Positions 16,762 to 25,557 of a stretch of 64,000 bases of DNA are shown here, in pieces (the first letter of the stretch is position 1; the number at the start of each line of letters is the position of its first letter). A program made the position numbers and the translations under genes. Below the pieces are notes generated by a model that ran no database searches, was not told the DNA's origin, and saw nothing but the letters and a program-made list of their open reading frames with translations. This DNA is from Clostridium thermarum (GTDB lineage Bacteria; Bacillota; Clostridia; Clostridiales; Clostridiaceae), in contig NZ_CP040924.1 of NCBI RefSeq assembly GCF_006351925.1, positions 3,477,501-3,541,500 of the forward strand, read 5' to 3'.

Positions 16762-17883
16762 ATGTTGAAAAGAAACTTATCTGGTATTTTTCAAATAGCA
16801 GCTGTCTTTATTGGTACCATTGTGGGTGCAGGTCTTGCATCCGGCAGAGAGATAACTCAGTTTTTTACAGCCTACGGATACAAAAGCTATATAGGAATAC
16901 TACTATGTGGAATAATATACATACTGGTATGTTCCATGTTTATTAAAATTTCAACGAAATACAGATTAAAATCTTATAATGATTTGATCAAGCTCATCAG
17001 TCCAGGTATTCTGGGGCAAATAACTGATATATTCACAAGTTTTTTCCTTATAAGCGGAACTGCTATCATATTAGCAGGAAGCGGTGCATTACTGCACCAA
17101 TACTACGGTGTGTCTAAGTGGTTAGGGATTGGTATTATGGCAATACTGGCCTTCATTGTGTTAATGATGGATACCCAGGGCCTCGTTGGCATAAACTCAT
17201 TAATCGTTCCGGCTTTAATTCTAATTATCTCTACAATCTTTATTTTATATTTAGCCTTTTCAAAAGATAATATTAGCTTAAGCCACCTAAAGTCTATACC
17301 CTACACGAAAAACCAATGGCTTTTATCCACACTGCTGTATGCAGGCTTTAATATCCTGTGCTGCTCCGGTGTATTAGTTCCATTAACTGATGAGTATAAA
17401 AAGAACTCGAACTTGATTTGGGGAGTCTCTCTTGGAGCTATTGGCCTTACTCTGCTTTGCGGTGCTATAAACCTCATGCTCATGCTAAACGTTCCCTACA
17501 TATATAAGTATGAAATACCCCTGCTATACATATCACACCGATTCGGAAGAGCTATACAGATAATGCTATTAATTATCATCTGGCTTGAAATGTTCTCCAC
17601 AGTTGTTTCCGATGTATTTAGTGTAGCAAAAATGCTGCAGAATCTGTCAGATAAAAACAAAGCCTTTGGTGGCTCTTACTGCAGAAGTTCAATAATAAAT
17701 AAATTTTTGAATTTCATCACCTACAAAAGGTCTGTAGTTCTAATACTGCTGCTGGCCATACCCGTATCCCAAATAGGCTTTGCCAATTTGATAAAAGTAC
17801 TGTATCCATCCTTTGGGGTAATAAGTCTCATCTTCATCGTTCAATGCACCTTCTTCTATATCCACAACAAGGTTTATAAATAG
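16762..17883 (+). CDS. YkvI-family membrane transporter
   Basis: 373 residues with about ten hydrophobic helices and the N-terminal signature IGTIVGAGLASGREITQFF, as in the YkvI (COG3949) family of putative transporters related to the LeuT-like superfamily. The unwound-helix motif GAGLASG suggests a sodium-coupled amino-acid carrier; the substrate is unknown. AAGGAGG precedes the ATG by four bases. It stands divergent from the lipoprotein gene and is followed by palindromic repeat B. Confidence 0.88.
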   Translation: MLKRNLSGIFQIAAVFIGTIVGAGLASGREITQFFTAYGYKSYIGILLCGIIYILVCSMFIKISTKYRLKSYNDLIKLISPGILGQITDIFTSFFLISGTAIILAGSGALLHQYYGVSKWLGIGIMAILAFIVLMMDTQGLVGINSLIVPALILIISTIFILYLAFSKDNISLSHLKSIPYTKNQWLLSTLLYAGFNILCCSGVLVPLTDEYKKNSNLIWGVSLGAIGLTLLCGAINLMLMLNVPYIYKYEIPLLYISHRFGRAIQIMLLIIIWLEMFSTVVSDVFSVAKMLQNLSDKNKAFGGSYCRSSIINKFLNFITYKRSVVLILLLAIPVSQIGFANLIKVLYPSFGVISLIFIVQCTFFYIHNKVYK

Positions 17884-17892
17884 TTCTTTTTT

Positions 17893-18016
17893 AGTGGCAA
17901 GTGACAAGTTTAGGATACCTTTTCTCAGCAAAGCTGAGAAAAGCTTGAAAAATATAATATAAGAAATTCAGCTCAGCTGAATTTTTCCCACAATTTGTCG
18001 CTTGTCACTTGCCACT
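17893..18016. repeat. Modular palindromic repeat, copy B (full length)
   Basis: Perfect 16-bp terminal inverted repeats AGTGGCAAGTGACAAG (17893-17908) and its complement (18001-18016). Inside are hairpin 1, ttttctcagc/gctgagaaaa with AAA loop (17920-17942), and hairpin 2, aaattcagc/gctgaattt (17964-17984). Additional CACTTG-like words continue to about 18033. It has no coding capacity and looks like a MITE or REP-like non-autonomous element. Confidence 0.85.
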
Positions 18017-18056
18017 TGTCACTCATCACTTGCAACTGATTCGTAATTTTCTACTA

Positions 18057-18086
18057 TTGCAGCTAAGGGCCTAACCACTGTATAAT
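18057..18086 (+). promoter_or_regulatory. Possible promoter of the PflX-like gene
   Basis: TTGCAG (18057-18062), 18-base spacer and a perfect TATAAT (18081-18086), 19 bases before the start codon. The leader would be very short. Confidence 0.45.
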
Positions 18087-18104
18087 ATCTTCGGGTGATG
18101 AAGA

Positions 18105-19004
18105 ATGATGAATTTGCTTGAAAGTTGTAGGTTGTGTCCACGGAATTGTGGTGTTAATAGATTAAAAGGAGAGCTTGGTTACTGTGGAGCAGGTGCAGGA
18201 GTAAAGGTAGCAAGAGCTGCCCTGCATCATTGGGAGGAACCCTGTATATCCGGAGAAGCAGGTTCCGGCACAGTGTTCTTTTCAAATTGTAGTCTAAGAT
18301 GTGTATTTTGCCAAAATAATGATATTAGCCAGTGCTCTGTAGGCAAGGAAATATCCATAGAAAGATTGGCAGAAATTTTTATTGAACTTCAAGATAAAGG
18401 GGCTTTGAATATTAATCTTGTAACCCCTACTCACTATGTTCCCCTAATAATTGAGGCAATTAAATTGGCCAAAGACAAGGGCTTATCCCTGCCTATTCTA
18501 TATAACTGCAGTGGCTACGAGAATGTTGAAACCATAAAACTTCTTAAAGGATACATAGATGTTTATCTTCCGGATTTAAAGTATTTTAATAGTAAGTATT
18601 CTGTAAAATACTCTAACGCCGCAAACTATTTTGAGTTTGCTTCAAAGGCTGTCAGGGAAATGTTAGACCAGGTTGGCAAACCGGTTTTTGATGATAGGGG
18701 AATAATCCAAAAGGGTGTTATAGTAAGGCATATGATGCTGCCAGGGCTTCTTTTTGATTCAAAGAAAATTATAGATTTCGTCTATAAAAACTTTGGTGAT
18801 GATGTTTATATAAGTATCATGAATCAATATACCCCTAATTATAAAAGTTCACTATATCCTGAGATAGATAGGCCTTTAAGGAAGGACCACTACGAAGCAT
18901 TAATCGATTATGCCTTAGAATTAGGCATTAAAAATGGCTTTATTCAAGAAGAAGGCACAGCCTCTAAGGTATTTATACCGCCCTTTAATCTGGAAGGAGT
19001 GTAA
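18105..19004 (+). CDS. PflX-type radical SAM protein (COG1313)
   Basis: 299 residues. It has an N-terminal Cys motif (CRLCPRNCGVNR...GYCG, residues about 8-27) and the radical SAM cluster CSLRCVFC (C-x3-C-x2-C, about residue 62), resembling pyruvate formate-lyase activases but forming a separate orphan family. The target glycyl-radical enzyme or substrate is unknown and no pyruvate formate-lyase lies nearby. The start is one of two tandem ATGs after a weak GGTGATG. Palindromic repeats flank the gene on both sides. Confidence 0.9.
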   Translation: MMNLLESCRLCPRNCGVNRLKGELGYCGAGAGVKVARAALHHWEEPCISGEAGSGTVFFSNCSLRCVFCQNNDISQCSVGKEISIERLAEIFIELQDKGALNINLVTPTHYVPLIIEAIKLAKDKGLSLPILYNCSGYENVETIKLLKGYIDVYLPDLKYFNSKYSVKYSNAANYFEFASKAVREMLDQVGKPVFDDRGIIQKGVIVRHMMLPGLLFDSKKIIDFVYKNFGDDVYISIMNQYTPNYKSSLYPEIDRPLRKDHYEALIDYALELGIKNGFIQEEGTASKVFIPPFNLEGV

Positions 19005-19095
19005 TACAATTGACTATGGGCAATTGACAATTGAGAAAGGGACTATTGCTTGTTTGGAAGAAATTGTTAAGCAACTTCTTTAGTTACAAGTTAAG

Positions 19096-19198
19096 AGTGA
19101 CAAGTTTAGCATACCTTTTCTCAGCAAAGCTGAGAAAAGCCTAAAATATATAATATAAGAAATTCAGCTGCGCTGAATTTCATCCATAACTTGTCACT
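19096..19198. repeat. Modular palindromic repeat, copy C
   Basis: Terminal inverted repeats AGTGACAAGTT (19096-19106) and AACTTGTCACT (19188-19198), hairpin 1 identical to copy B (19116-19138), and hairpin 2 gaaattcagc/gctgaatttc (19159-19181). It sits between convergent genes, where it can act as a bidirectional terminator. Just upstream (19008-19035) the word CAATTGA recurs three times, perhaps a remnant of another repeat. Confidence 0.85.
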
Positions 19199-19215
19199 TG
19201 TCACTTGTATTTGTT

Positions 19216-21015
19216 TTAGATCTTATATTTTCCTAAGCCTGTTTTAAACTCTTCCGTAATATTCCTAAACTCTTGAATACTATCCATAAGCTTGTTCAAT
19301 TCATTGATATAAGTAGCAACACTTGAGCTTACTTCTTGGGATGAAGCTGAATTTTCCTCTGCTATGGCGGCTAAGGATTCTATGCCGTTATAAATATCTG
19401 CAATGGATTCAGCTTCTTTGTTAAGCTCTTTGATTGTCTCAGTCATTGAGGCCGCTACAGTCTTTATTGCTTCATTAGCTTCAAAGTTTATACTTCTTAC
19501 ATTTTCTAGACTTTTTGTTTCTGACTCTAATATATCATACTGAGTCTCAATGCTATCAACCAGAGCGTTAATGTCGCTGACAAATATAGCCAAGTTAGAA
19601 TTTATATCCTCAACAGCTTCTTTTGATTGTTCTGCCAGTTTACGGATAGAGTCTGCTACTACTGCAAAGCCCCTGCCGTGCTCTCCTGCTCTTGCAGCTT
19701 CTATAGAAGCATTCAGGGCAAGAAGATTTGTCTGTTCTGCTATACTGGATACTATGGATACAATTCCTGTAATGTCGTTTACCTTTCCCTCCAGATTAAT
19801 TCCCAGATCCTTTACCTGGCGGAAGCTGTTAAGGGTCCCCAAAATGTTCCTTGTGGTACCTTCAACATTAATGTAGGAATTATTGATCTTAGCCATTGCC
19901 TCATCCAGCTTATCTTTATTGATATTTTCATTGTTTACTATTGCATTAAGGGATTGTATATTGTTGTTTAAGCTAAATACAGCAGTCTCTGTATTCTCTG
20001 CCTGCGCTATGGCTCCACTTGCTACCTGCTCTACAACCCCGGCTATCTCCGTTGAGGTATGACTCATAGATGCGTAAATCTTATTAATACTATCTATGAA
20101 GGTATTCATTTCATCTGTTACGCCCTTAAAGCTAACAAAGTCACTCTTTAAAGCTTTTTTATAATCTTTCAACTGCTTGTACAAATCTTCAAAGTAGTCT
20201 TTTGTTACTATATCTCCGTCATATATATACTCGTTCTTTGCAAATCTGGCAAGTTCCTCTTCGATTAAGGTCTTTGGCCTATTTAGCAAAGCACTTCCAA
20301 TCCCAGTAGCTGCTGCAGCTGTGAAGGCTCCTATTAAGGCCTTTACTAAATCATTTAAGCCAAATAGGGGAACAAAGACTGCAAAGGATATTATAAAGGT
20401 AAATATGGAGTTTTTAACTGGTATGCTTTTTATAAATCCTAAGGACAGTATACTGTTGAATCTATACTTCTTCTTAAAATATATATCTTTTTCAAAGGTA
20501 AGCATCAACTTCAAGGAAGTTTCCGTCTTTTCCAATTCTTCAATTTCAAGTTTTTCTTCAAAGAACTCACAGCTTCCGTCTATTAACCCCAAGAAGTAAT
20601 CGAACATGCCTCTGGAGGATTGATAAGTAAATATTGCTTTTCTGGAAGATACAGGATTTATTTCTACCAGCGGTGGCTTAGCTCCAATAAATTTCTTTGT
20701 CATTTCCACATGAATATCAAAAAGAGCTTTAAAGAATGAGTATAAGTTATCGTACTTAAAGAATGCAGGAAAGTCTCTGTAGAAGGCTTGGATATTATCC
20801 TTTCCAATGTTCCGCCAAAGCTGTTTTAAATCCACCTTGGCATCTCTTGATATTTTAGCCACTGCCTCTCCCACCTGATGATCTTCTACATTTTCTATGG
20901 GAGAAAATATTTTCTTGCTACCCCAGCCTACTGCTTCCATTGCTGCATCAACGATATCGTGGCCATATAACTTTCTACAGGTTTTCATCCAGGTTGAAAC
21001 TACCGTACCCTTCAT
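19216..21015 (-). CDS. Methyl-accepting chemotaxis protein with H-NOX heme sensor domain
   Basis: 599 residues. Residues 1-185 are an H-NOX heme domain: MKGTVVSTW start, proximal heme ligand His102 (FDIHVEMT) and the heme-propionate motif Y131-x-S133-x-R135. The distal-pocket residues Trp9, Asn74 and Tyr140 match those that bind oxygen in the Thermoanaerobacter tengcongensis protein. A membrane hairpin (about 203-245) and a methyl-accepting domain follow, with hairpin tip [29 protein letters not shown]. It should signal O2 or NO to CheA. There is no extracellular ligand domain: both H-NOX and signalling parts face the cytoplasm. AGGAGG precedes the ATG. No che genes are in the window. Confidence 0.96.
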   Translation of the reverse strand: MKGTVVSTWMKTCRKLYGHDIVDAAMEAVGWGSKKIFSPIENVEDHQVGEAVAKISRDAKVDLKQLWRNIGKDNIQAFYRDFPAFFKYDNLYSFFKALFDIHVEMTKKFIGAKPPLVEINPVSSRKAIFTYQSSRGMFDYFLGLIDGSCEFFEEKLEIEELEKTETSLKLMLTFEKDIYFKKKYRFNSILSLGFIKSIPVKNSIFTFIISFAVFVPLFGLNDLVKALIGAFTAAAATGIGSALLNRPKTLIEEELARFAKNEYIYDGDIVTKDYFEDLYKQLKDYKKALKSDFVSFKGVTDEMNTFIDSINKIYASMSHTSTEIAGVVEQVASGAIAQAENTETAVFSLNNNIQSLNAIVNNENINKDKLDEAMAKINNSYINVEGTTRNILGTLNSFRQVKDLGINLEGKVNDITGIVSIVSSIAEQTNLLALNASIEAARAGEHGRGFAVVADSIRKLAEQSKEAVEDINSNLAIFVSDINALVDSIETQYDILESETKSLENVRSINFEANEAIKTVAASMTETIKELNKEAESIADIYNGIESLAAIAEENSASSQEVSSSVATYINELNKLMDSIQEFRNITEEFKTGLGKYKI

Positions 21016-21115
21016 TTTTATCCTCCTAAATTATATTTTTTGTCGAATCTCCATATGTAGATTATATATCATTTAATGTTATTTGTTAATAGATACTATA
21101 TATTTTTGATAAATC

Positions 21116-21144
21116 TTGATAGAATTTATCATAAGTCTTATTAT
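21116..21144 (+). promoter_or_regulatory. Promoter of the SpoIID/LytB gene
   Basis: TTGATA (21116-21121), 17-base spacer and TATTAT (21139-21144). It lies in the divergent region between the chemoreceptor and the SpoIID-like gene. A vegetative-type promoter argues that this paralogue is not purely sporulation-specific. Confidence 0.6.
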
Positions 21145-21220
21145 ATAATTATACATAGGCATATTTTCAGAAAATTAAAATATTTATATAATATCTGTCA
21201 TTTTTTAAGGAGGAGTTGTT

Positions 21221-23032
21221 ATGGCAATTAGAGTTAAGAGTAACAGGTTTTACTTTATCGTTGCTATTCTTCTGACATCACTATTAACAATACTCTTTTG
21301 GCCCAGGAAAATTCAGCATGCTGTACTGGTTGAGTGTGATGGTAAGACATCTACTTTTTTTGTAGGAGAAAAACTCCTAAAGTACAGAACCGGTTCCATC
21401 AATTTTGAAAAATATTCTGTTTTAAATTTCAAAAGAAATGCTTTTAAGGTATATGGCTTCAGTAAGGTTGATGCCATGCAGGAGAGGGTAATGTATAAGA
21501 CCGAGGACAGCTACGACCTGGAAGTTAGCGGACTAAAGAAAGTCAATGAGGAAGCCCATTACTATCAGATAGATAAAGATAATAAAATATCCTATAGTTA
21601 TGCAAGCAAGCTAATTGTAGGAAAAAGCAATTTAAAAATCTATAAAAATAAAAAAGACGAGCTAAAGACCTTTATAATGACTCCATTAGACTATTCAACA
21701 ATAAGAGTTGCAATATCTACTGACAATTTTGATAGTGTCTATCATAATAAAATACAGTTGACTGCCCAGTCTCCACTTAAAATATATAGTAAGAGGGAAG
21801 ATTATTCCACTGTTGTACCGGCTGAAACCTTGATTTCTTTGGATCCCACTGACGGTAAAATTAAACTTACCATCAATGAGCTCTCCAGAGAATTTTCCAG
21901 TAGATTGTACATAGAAGGTGACGAAATTGCCGTAAATTCTTTGAAGCGCTTAGATGATAAGACTATGGCACCGGTATACAGCGGCATTATGGAAATTACC
22001 CCTGCAGCTTCTGACTTATTAATGATCAATGAAGTGGATTTGGAAGAATATCTTACAAAGGTGGTGCCTTCAGAAATGCCGGCTAGCAGTGCTCTGGAAG
22101 CATTGAAGTGTCAGGCTATAGCTGCAAGAACCTATGCCATTTCCGATATGCTTGCCAATAGATTTGCAAAAGAGGGCTACCATGTGGATGATAGTCAAAA
22201 GAGCCAGGTATATAACAATATACAGGCTCACCCAAGCACCACTGAAGCAGTTATGGCGACCAAAGGTATTATAATGACTTCAGAAGGAATGCCTATTGAT
22301 GCTAAATATTACTCTACCTCTGCCGGTACCGGGGCAAATTACAATGAGATATACTTCCGGCCAGACGGTACCAGTGACCCTAGGCCATATTTGAAGTACT
22401 CCTCTTATATAACCGATGACTTTAAGCTGCCTTCTACCGAAGAAGAGTGGTTGGACTTCTACACCAGAAAAGATATTCGAGCTTACGACAGTTCTTACCC
22501 TTATTTCAGGTGGAACATTGTTTATCCTACTGATGCCCTTAGCAAAACCTTGAATAAGACCCTTGAAAACCTGTATTCTAAGGAATCTGCCAGAGAATTC
22601 ATGACCATTAAGGTTGACGGAAAGCCTTATGAGACCTTACCTACCCTAACTAAACTTAAAGACATCAAGATATTAAGGAGGGGAGAAGCAGGTAACGTCA
22701 TAACAATTTCCTATATTTTCGAAAATGCTGAAGTTGAAGTTTCCGGAGACGGAAATATTAGGCCTTCTATAAAATGCTCTGAGGAATATGCAGGTATGCC
22801 TATCACCGTATTAGGTGCTAACGGTAAGGCCCTGACTAATGTAAATTCCTTGCCCTCATCCTTCTTTGCTATAAAAAAAGATGGTGAAAACTTCATTATA
22901 TACGGAGGCGGATTTGGACATGGTGTAGGCATGAGTCAGTATGGTGCCGTAGAACTTGGAAAGCAGGGTATGAGCTTTGAAACAATATTAGGTACCTTTT
23001 ACAAGGATGTAAAATTGGAACAAATATATTAA
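21221..23032 (+). CDS. SpoIID/LytB domain protein (peptidoglycan-acting)
   Basis: 603 residues: N-terminal membrane anchor (about 12-28), a 220-residue beta-rich region, then the SpoIID domain with EYLTKVVPSEMPASSALEALKCQAIAARTYA (region about 280-310), the catalytic-type Glu in VPSEMP, DDSQKSQVY, YYSTSAGTGAN and the C-terminal GGGFGHGVGMSQYGA. SpoIID proteins are lytic transglycosylases that trim peptidoglycan; LytB-type members act in wall turnover. The length (about 600) exceeds sporulation SpoIID (about 340), so this is a paralogue. AAGGAGGAG precedes the ATG. Confidence 0.92.
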   Translation: MAIRVKSNRFYFIVAILLTSLLTILFWPRKIQHAVLVECDGKTSTFFVGEKLLKYRTGSINFEKYSVLNFKRNAFKVYGFSKVDAMQERVMYKTEDSYDLEVSGLKKVNEEAHYYQIDKDNKISYSYASKLIVGKSNLKIYKNKKDELKTFIMTPLDYSTIRVAISTDNFDSVYHNKIQLTAQSPLKIYSKREDYSTVVPAETLISLDPTDGKIKLTINELSREFSSRLYIEGDEIAVNSLKRLDDKTMAPVYSGIMEITPAASDLLMINEVDLEEYLTKVVPSEMPASSALEALKCQAIAARTYAISDMLANRFAKEGYHVDDSQKSQVYNNIQAHPSTTEAVMATKGIIMTSEGMPIDAKYYSTSAGTGANYNEIYFRPDGTSDPRPYLKYSSYITDDFKLPSTEEEWLDFYTRKDIRAYDSSYPYFRWNIVYPTDALSKTLNKTLENLYSKESAREFMTIKVDGKPYETLPTLTKLKDIKILRRGEAGNVITISYIFENAEVEVSGDGNIRPSIKCSEEYAGMPITVLGANGKALTNVNSLPSSFFAIKKDGENFIIYGGGFGHGVGMSQYGAVELGKQGMSFETILGTFYKDVKLEQIY

Positions 23033-23071
23033 AGAGTACAAGGGTTTCTTCTTGAAGCCCCTGTACTCTTT
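23031..23071. terminator. Strong bidirectional terminator
   Basis: Arms 23031-23048 and 23054-23071 pair over about 17 bp (aaagagtaca ... tgtactcttt) with one bulge and a five-base loop, followed by T-rich sequence. It overlaps the SpoIID-like stop codon and serves the convergent XRE gene as well. Confidence 0.85.
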
Positions 23072-23075
23072 CTTC

Positions 23076-23786
23076 TTACAAATTAAATTCTACTCTTTCA
23101 AGCTTTGCAATAACCTTTATATCCTTAACTCCAACAGTTTCAGTCTTAAGACTTCCTCTATTGCTAAGCAGTAATAGCTTGTTGCTGTCCAGCTTTTTAA
23201 TCTGTCTTACAACTCTTGTGCCATTATGTTCAATGAGACATATAGCATTATTTGCCACTTCAGAAGTATAGTGGCAAAAAGCAAGATCTCCTTTTGCCAT
23301 TCTATAGCCAAGCATATCATCATCCGCTATCTGAATATAAAGCACCTTATCCTGTGCAAAACCTTCTACCTTATTGTTTTGTATAGGCATAAGCTTTGTA
23401 GTTATAACAGAAGTCAGATTGTAATCATACACCGGTACACTCTTAAGAACAGAGGCAAAAGCTCCACTCCAGGTGTCATTTAGTTCAGCCCCTTTAGCAG
23501 GAGCTGACACTGTCTTTTTTGCCGGAGCAGGCTTTGAAACCTTGCCGAAAAGTTCCTCCATGGTTTCTTCTTCAGCACTTTCTAATTCCACAGACATAGA
23601 CATATCATTTATGTCTTTATTAAATATTTTTGATAGTCTGTTAATCATAGCCTCATTGACTATCTTTCTTCCAATTTCCACTTCATTGATATAGCTTTCT
23701 GCTACACCTAGCTTCTTGGCCAATGTCTTTTGGCTCATACCAGCCTCGATTCTAAGTAACTTTATCTTTTCTGCTATTCTACTCAC
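23076..23786 (-). CDS. XRE-family regulator with an S24/LexA-like C-terminal domain lacking the catalytic Ser
   Basis: 236 residues. Residues 3-58 are a Cro/CI helix-turn-helix (MSQKTLAKKLGVAESYINEVEIG). A Pro/Ala/Lys linker (about 82-100) follows, then an S24-like fold (about 120-236). Where LexA/CI-type domains have D-S-M for the catalytic Ser, this reads DDDMLGYRMAKGD, so self-cleavage is not expected; the domain probably only dimerises or senses a ligand. Start GTG with GGGGG seven bases upstream. It overlaps the DUF3783 gene by eight bases, indicating one operon. Confidence 0.85.
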   Translation of the reverse strand: MSRIAEKIKLLRIEAGMSQKTLAKKLGVAESYINEVEIGRKIVNEAMINRLSKIFNKDINDMSMSVELESAEEETMEELFGKVSKPAPAKKTVSAPAKGAELNDTWSGAFASVLKSVPVYDYNLTSVITTKLMPIQNNKVEGFAQDKVLYIQIADDDMLGYRMAKGDLAFCHYTSEVANNAICLIEHNGTRVVRQIKKLDSNKLLLLSNRGSLKTETVGVKDIKVIAKLERVEFNL

Positions 23787-24171
23787 CCTGTGTCCCCCGT
23801 TTCTGCCTATTCCTATAAAATTCTCTTTCCTCTATTAAATGTTCCAGCAGGTCTGCAAATGTCCAATCTATAGAGGTGGGTGTTACTACTGCGAAAATTG
23901 GTCTTGCCTGCAGACTGCTCCTCATTGATCTGATGGCTCTGTCTAACTCATTATCACTAAGATTATTAAATATAATAACCTTTTCCTCAGGAAGTGGTTT
24001 ACTTACTAATTCCAGCTTTATGCCATCAATGATATTTCTCAAGGTCATTGAAGTCATTGTGTCCGTAATATTTTTATATTCCGGTAAAGCTTCCTGCTCC
24101 TTGATAGTATGTAGTATATCTCTTTCTTCTTGATTAAAACCATATATCAATATACATTTGTTGTTATCCAA
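23779..24171 (-). CDS. DUF3783 domain protein
   Basis: About 130 residues. The opening NNKCILIYGFNQEE, the central LPEEKVIIFNNLSDNELDRAIRSMR and the TPTSIDWTFADLLEHLIEE ending match the clostridial DUF3783 family, whose function is unknown. A TTG start six bases after GAGGTG is preferred over a GTG nine bases earlier that overlaps this SD. Its stop overlaps the start of the XRE regulator, so it is translationally coupled to it. Confidence 0.85.
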   Translation of the reverse strand: MDNNKCILIYGFNQEERDILHTIKEQEALPEYKNITDTMTSMTLRNIIDGIKLELVSKPLPEEKVIIFNNLSDNELDRAIRSMRSSLQARPIFAVVTPTSIDWTFADLLEHLIEEREFYRNRQKRGTQGE

Positions 24172-24186
24172 CCTATCCACCTCTTT

Positions 24187-24705
24187 TTACCTAATAATCT
24201 CAGGTTCTCCAAGCTCTTCTCCAAAGGTATCAACAGTTATTGATTCTATTACCTGGTCTTCATATGGCTTATCTCTGAAGTCTGTAGGTACAGACACAAT
24301 GGCATCTGCCACCTCTATACCTTCTATGACCTTTCCAAAGGCTGCATACTGTCCATCTAAGTGAGAAGCATTTGCTACCATTATGAAAAATTGGCTTCCC
24401 GCTGAGTCAGGATGCATAGCTCTTGCCATGGATAATACTCCCTTTGTATGTTTTAAATCATTCTTAAAGCCATTGGCAGTAAATTCCCCTTTAATGCTGT
24501 AGCCTGGTCCTCCGGTTCCATTACCATCAGGATCTCCCCCCTGAATCATAAAACCTGGAATAACTCTATGAAATATCAGTCCATTATAAAAACCCTTATT
24601 ACAAAGACTAACAAAGTTTTTTACAGTATTGGGGGCTATATCTTTATATAACTCCGCCTTAAGGGTTCCCCCATTTTTCATCTTTATTGTTGCTATTGGA
24701 TTCAT
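24187..24705 (-). CDS. Cyclophilin-type peptidyl-prolyl cis-trans isomerase
   Basis: 172 residues, cytoplasmic (no signal peptide). Cyclophilin motifs are complete: FHRVIPGFMIQGGDPDGNGTGGPGY with catalytic Arg, MARAMHPDSAGSQFFIM, and HLDGQYAAFGKVIEG. It speeds proline isomerisation during folding. GGAGGAG precedes the ATG. The next gene downstream (DUF3783) begins 16 bases on, so it probably heads a three-gene unit. Confidence 0.95.
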   Translation of the reverse strand: MNPIATIKMKNGGTLKAELYKDIAPNTVKNFVSLCNKGFYNGLIFHRVIPGFMIQGGDPDGNGTGGPGYSIKGEFTANGFKNDLKHTKGVLSMARAMHPDSAGSQFFIMVANASHLDGQYAAFGKVIEGIEVADAIVSVPTDFRDKPYEDQVIESITVDTFGEELGEPEIIR

Positions 24706-24737
24706 TGTGTTTTCTCCTCCCGTTTTTATTTAGCAGT

Positions 24738-25400
24738 TTAAAACTGCATTAGTTTTGATCCATCAAAGCCACCGGCATATAACATTACCATTGAATATAA
24801 TATATGCTGAAGGTTCCATATGGTAATATCCCCACTTTTTTCGTATATTAGTACAGGGATACCAAATATCAGCACCTGCAGGATGGCATTTCCCGGATAG
24901 TCAACCGGTAAGAATCTGCAATAATTGCACCAGAACAGTGAATACATCAGAAATATATTAATAGCCACCGCTAAATAGCCAAAGATCTTTATTCTGCAGC
25001 CGGATAGATCATGTATGTTGGCCCATATCAACGGTTCAATTATACTATTTACTAATACAAAAATAAAGGAACCTAATAATATATCTAAAGCATCATTCTG
25101 CTGTGGTGAATAATGGATTACATATAATACTATCCCGGCGGCGGTAAGAACTAAAGTTGCGGCCAATTCCTTTTTCACTATGTAAAGTTTTATATTTAAA
25201 TAAGGAAACCGTGTATCTATTATCCCCCTAAGCACTATACCACCAAAAAGCCAGTAGGCAATCACTGCAATTATGGCTAAGGGCGTCATATCTGCCAAAC
25301 CCTTTGCTGCCAGAGGAAACATAATTGCCATTAACCACCCTATGAATTGCTTTAATCTAGCATTCTGCTTTATTGTGTTAATTTTAGAATTACCCGCCAT
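24738..25400 (-). CDS. Six-helix membrane protein, unknown function
   Basis: 220 residues with a basic N-terminus and about six membrane spans (near 17-35, 41-60, 80-96, 105-124, 141-157 and 168-184). I do not recognise it; INSIIEPLIWAN in the middle is a possible polar in-membrane motif. GGGAG lies ten bases before the ATG. It precedes the cyclophilin gene by 32 bases on the same strand and may be co-transcribed. Confidence 0.8.
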   Translation of the reverse strand: MAGNSKINTIKQNARLKQFIGWLMAIMFPLAAKGLADMTPLAIIAVIAYWLFGGIVLRGIIDTRFPYLNIKLYIVKKELAATLVLTAAGIVLYVIHYSPQQNDALDILLGSFIFVLVNSIIEPLIWANIHDLSGCRIKIFGYLAVAINIFLMYSLFWCNYCRFLPVDYPGNAILQVLIFGIPVLIYEKSGDITIWNLQHILYSMVMLYAGGFDGSKLMQF

Positions 25401-25509
25401 AAAAACTCAACTCCCAACTGCATCATAAGGACATTATATATTATTTTCTACTTTATTGGAATATTTCTTTTTCTTCAATTTCTTTCAAATTTCTATATAT
25501 AAAAAATAA

Positions 25510-25550
25510 GGCTGAAGCATTAGCGATGTTTGATTGCTAATGCTACAGCC
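25510..25550 (-). terminator. Intrinsic terminator of the glutamine synthetase gene
   Basis: Long stem ggctg-a-agcattagc (25510-25524) with gctaatgct-a-cagcc (25536-25550), 14 pairs with one A-A mismatch and an 11-base loop, then a minus-strand T-run (plus A-run 25501-25507). It begins eight bases after the GS stop. Confidence 0.88.
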
Positions 25551-25557
25551 CCTGCTT

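Noticed and set aside
19008-19037. CAATTGA direct repeats as a separate mobile element
   Set aside because: Only three short copies with variable spacing; too little to define an element, noted with repeat copy C.
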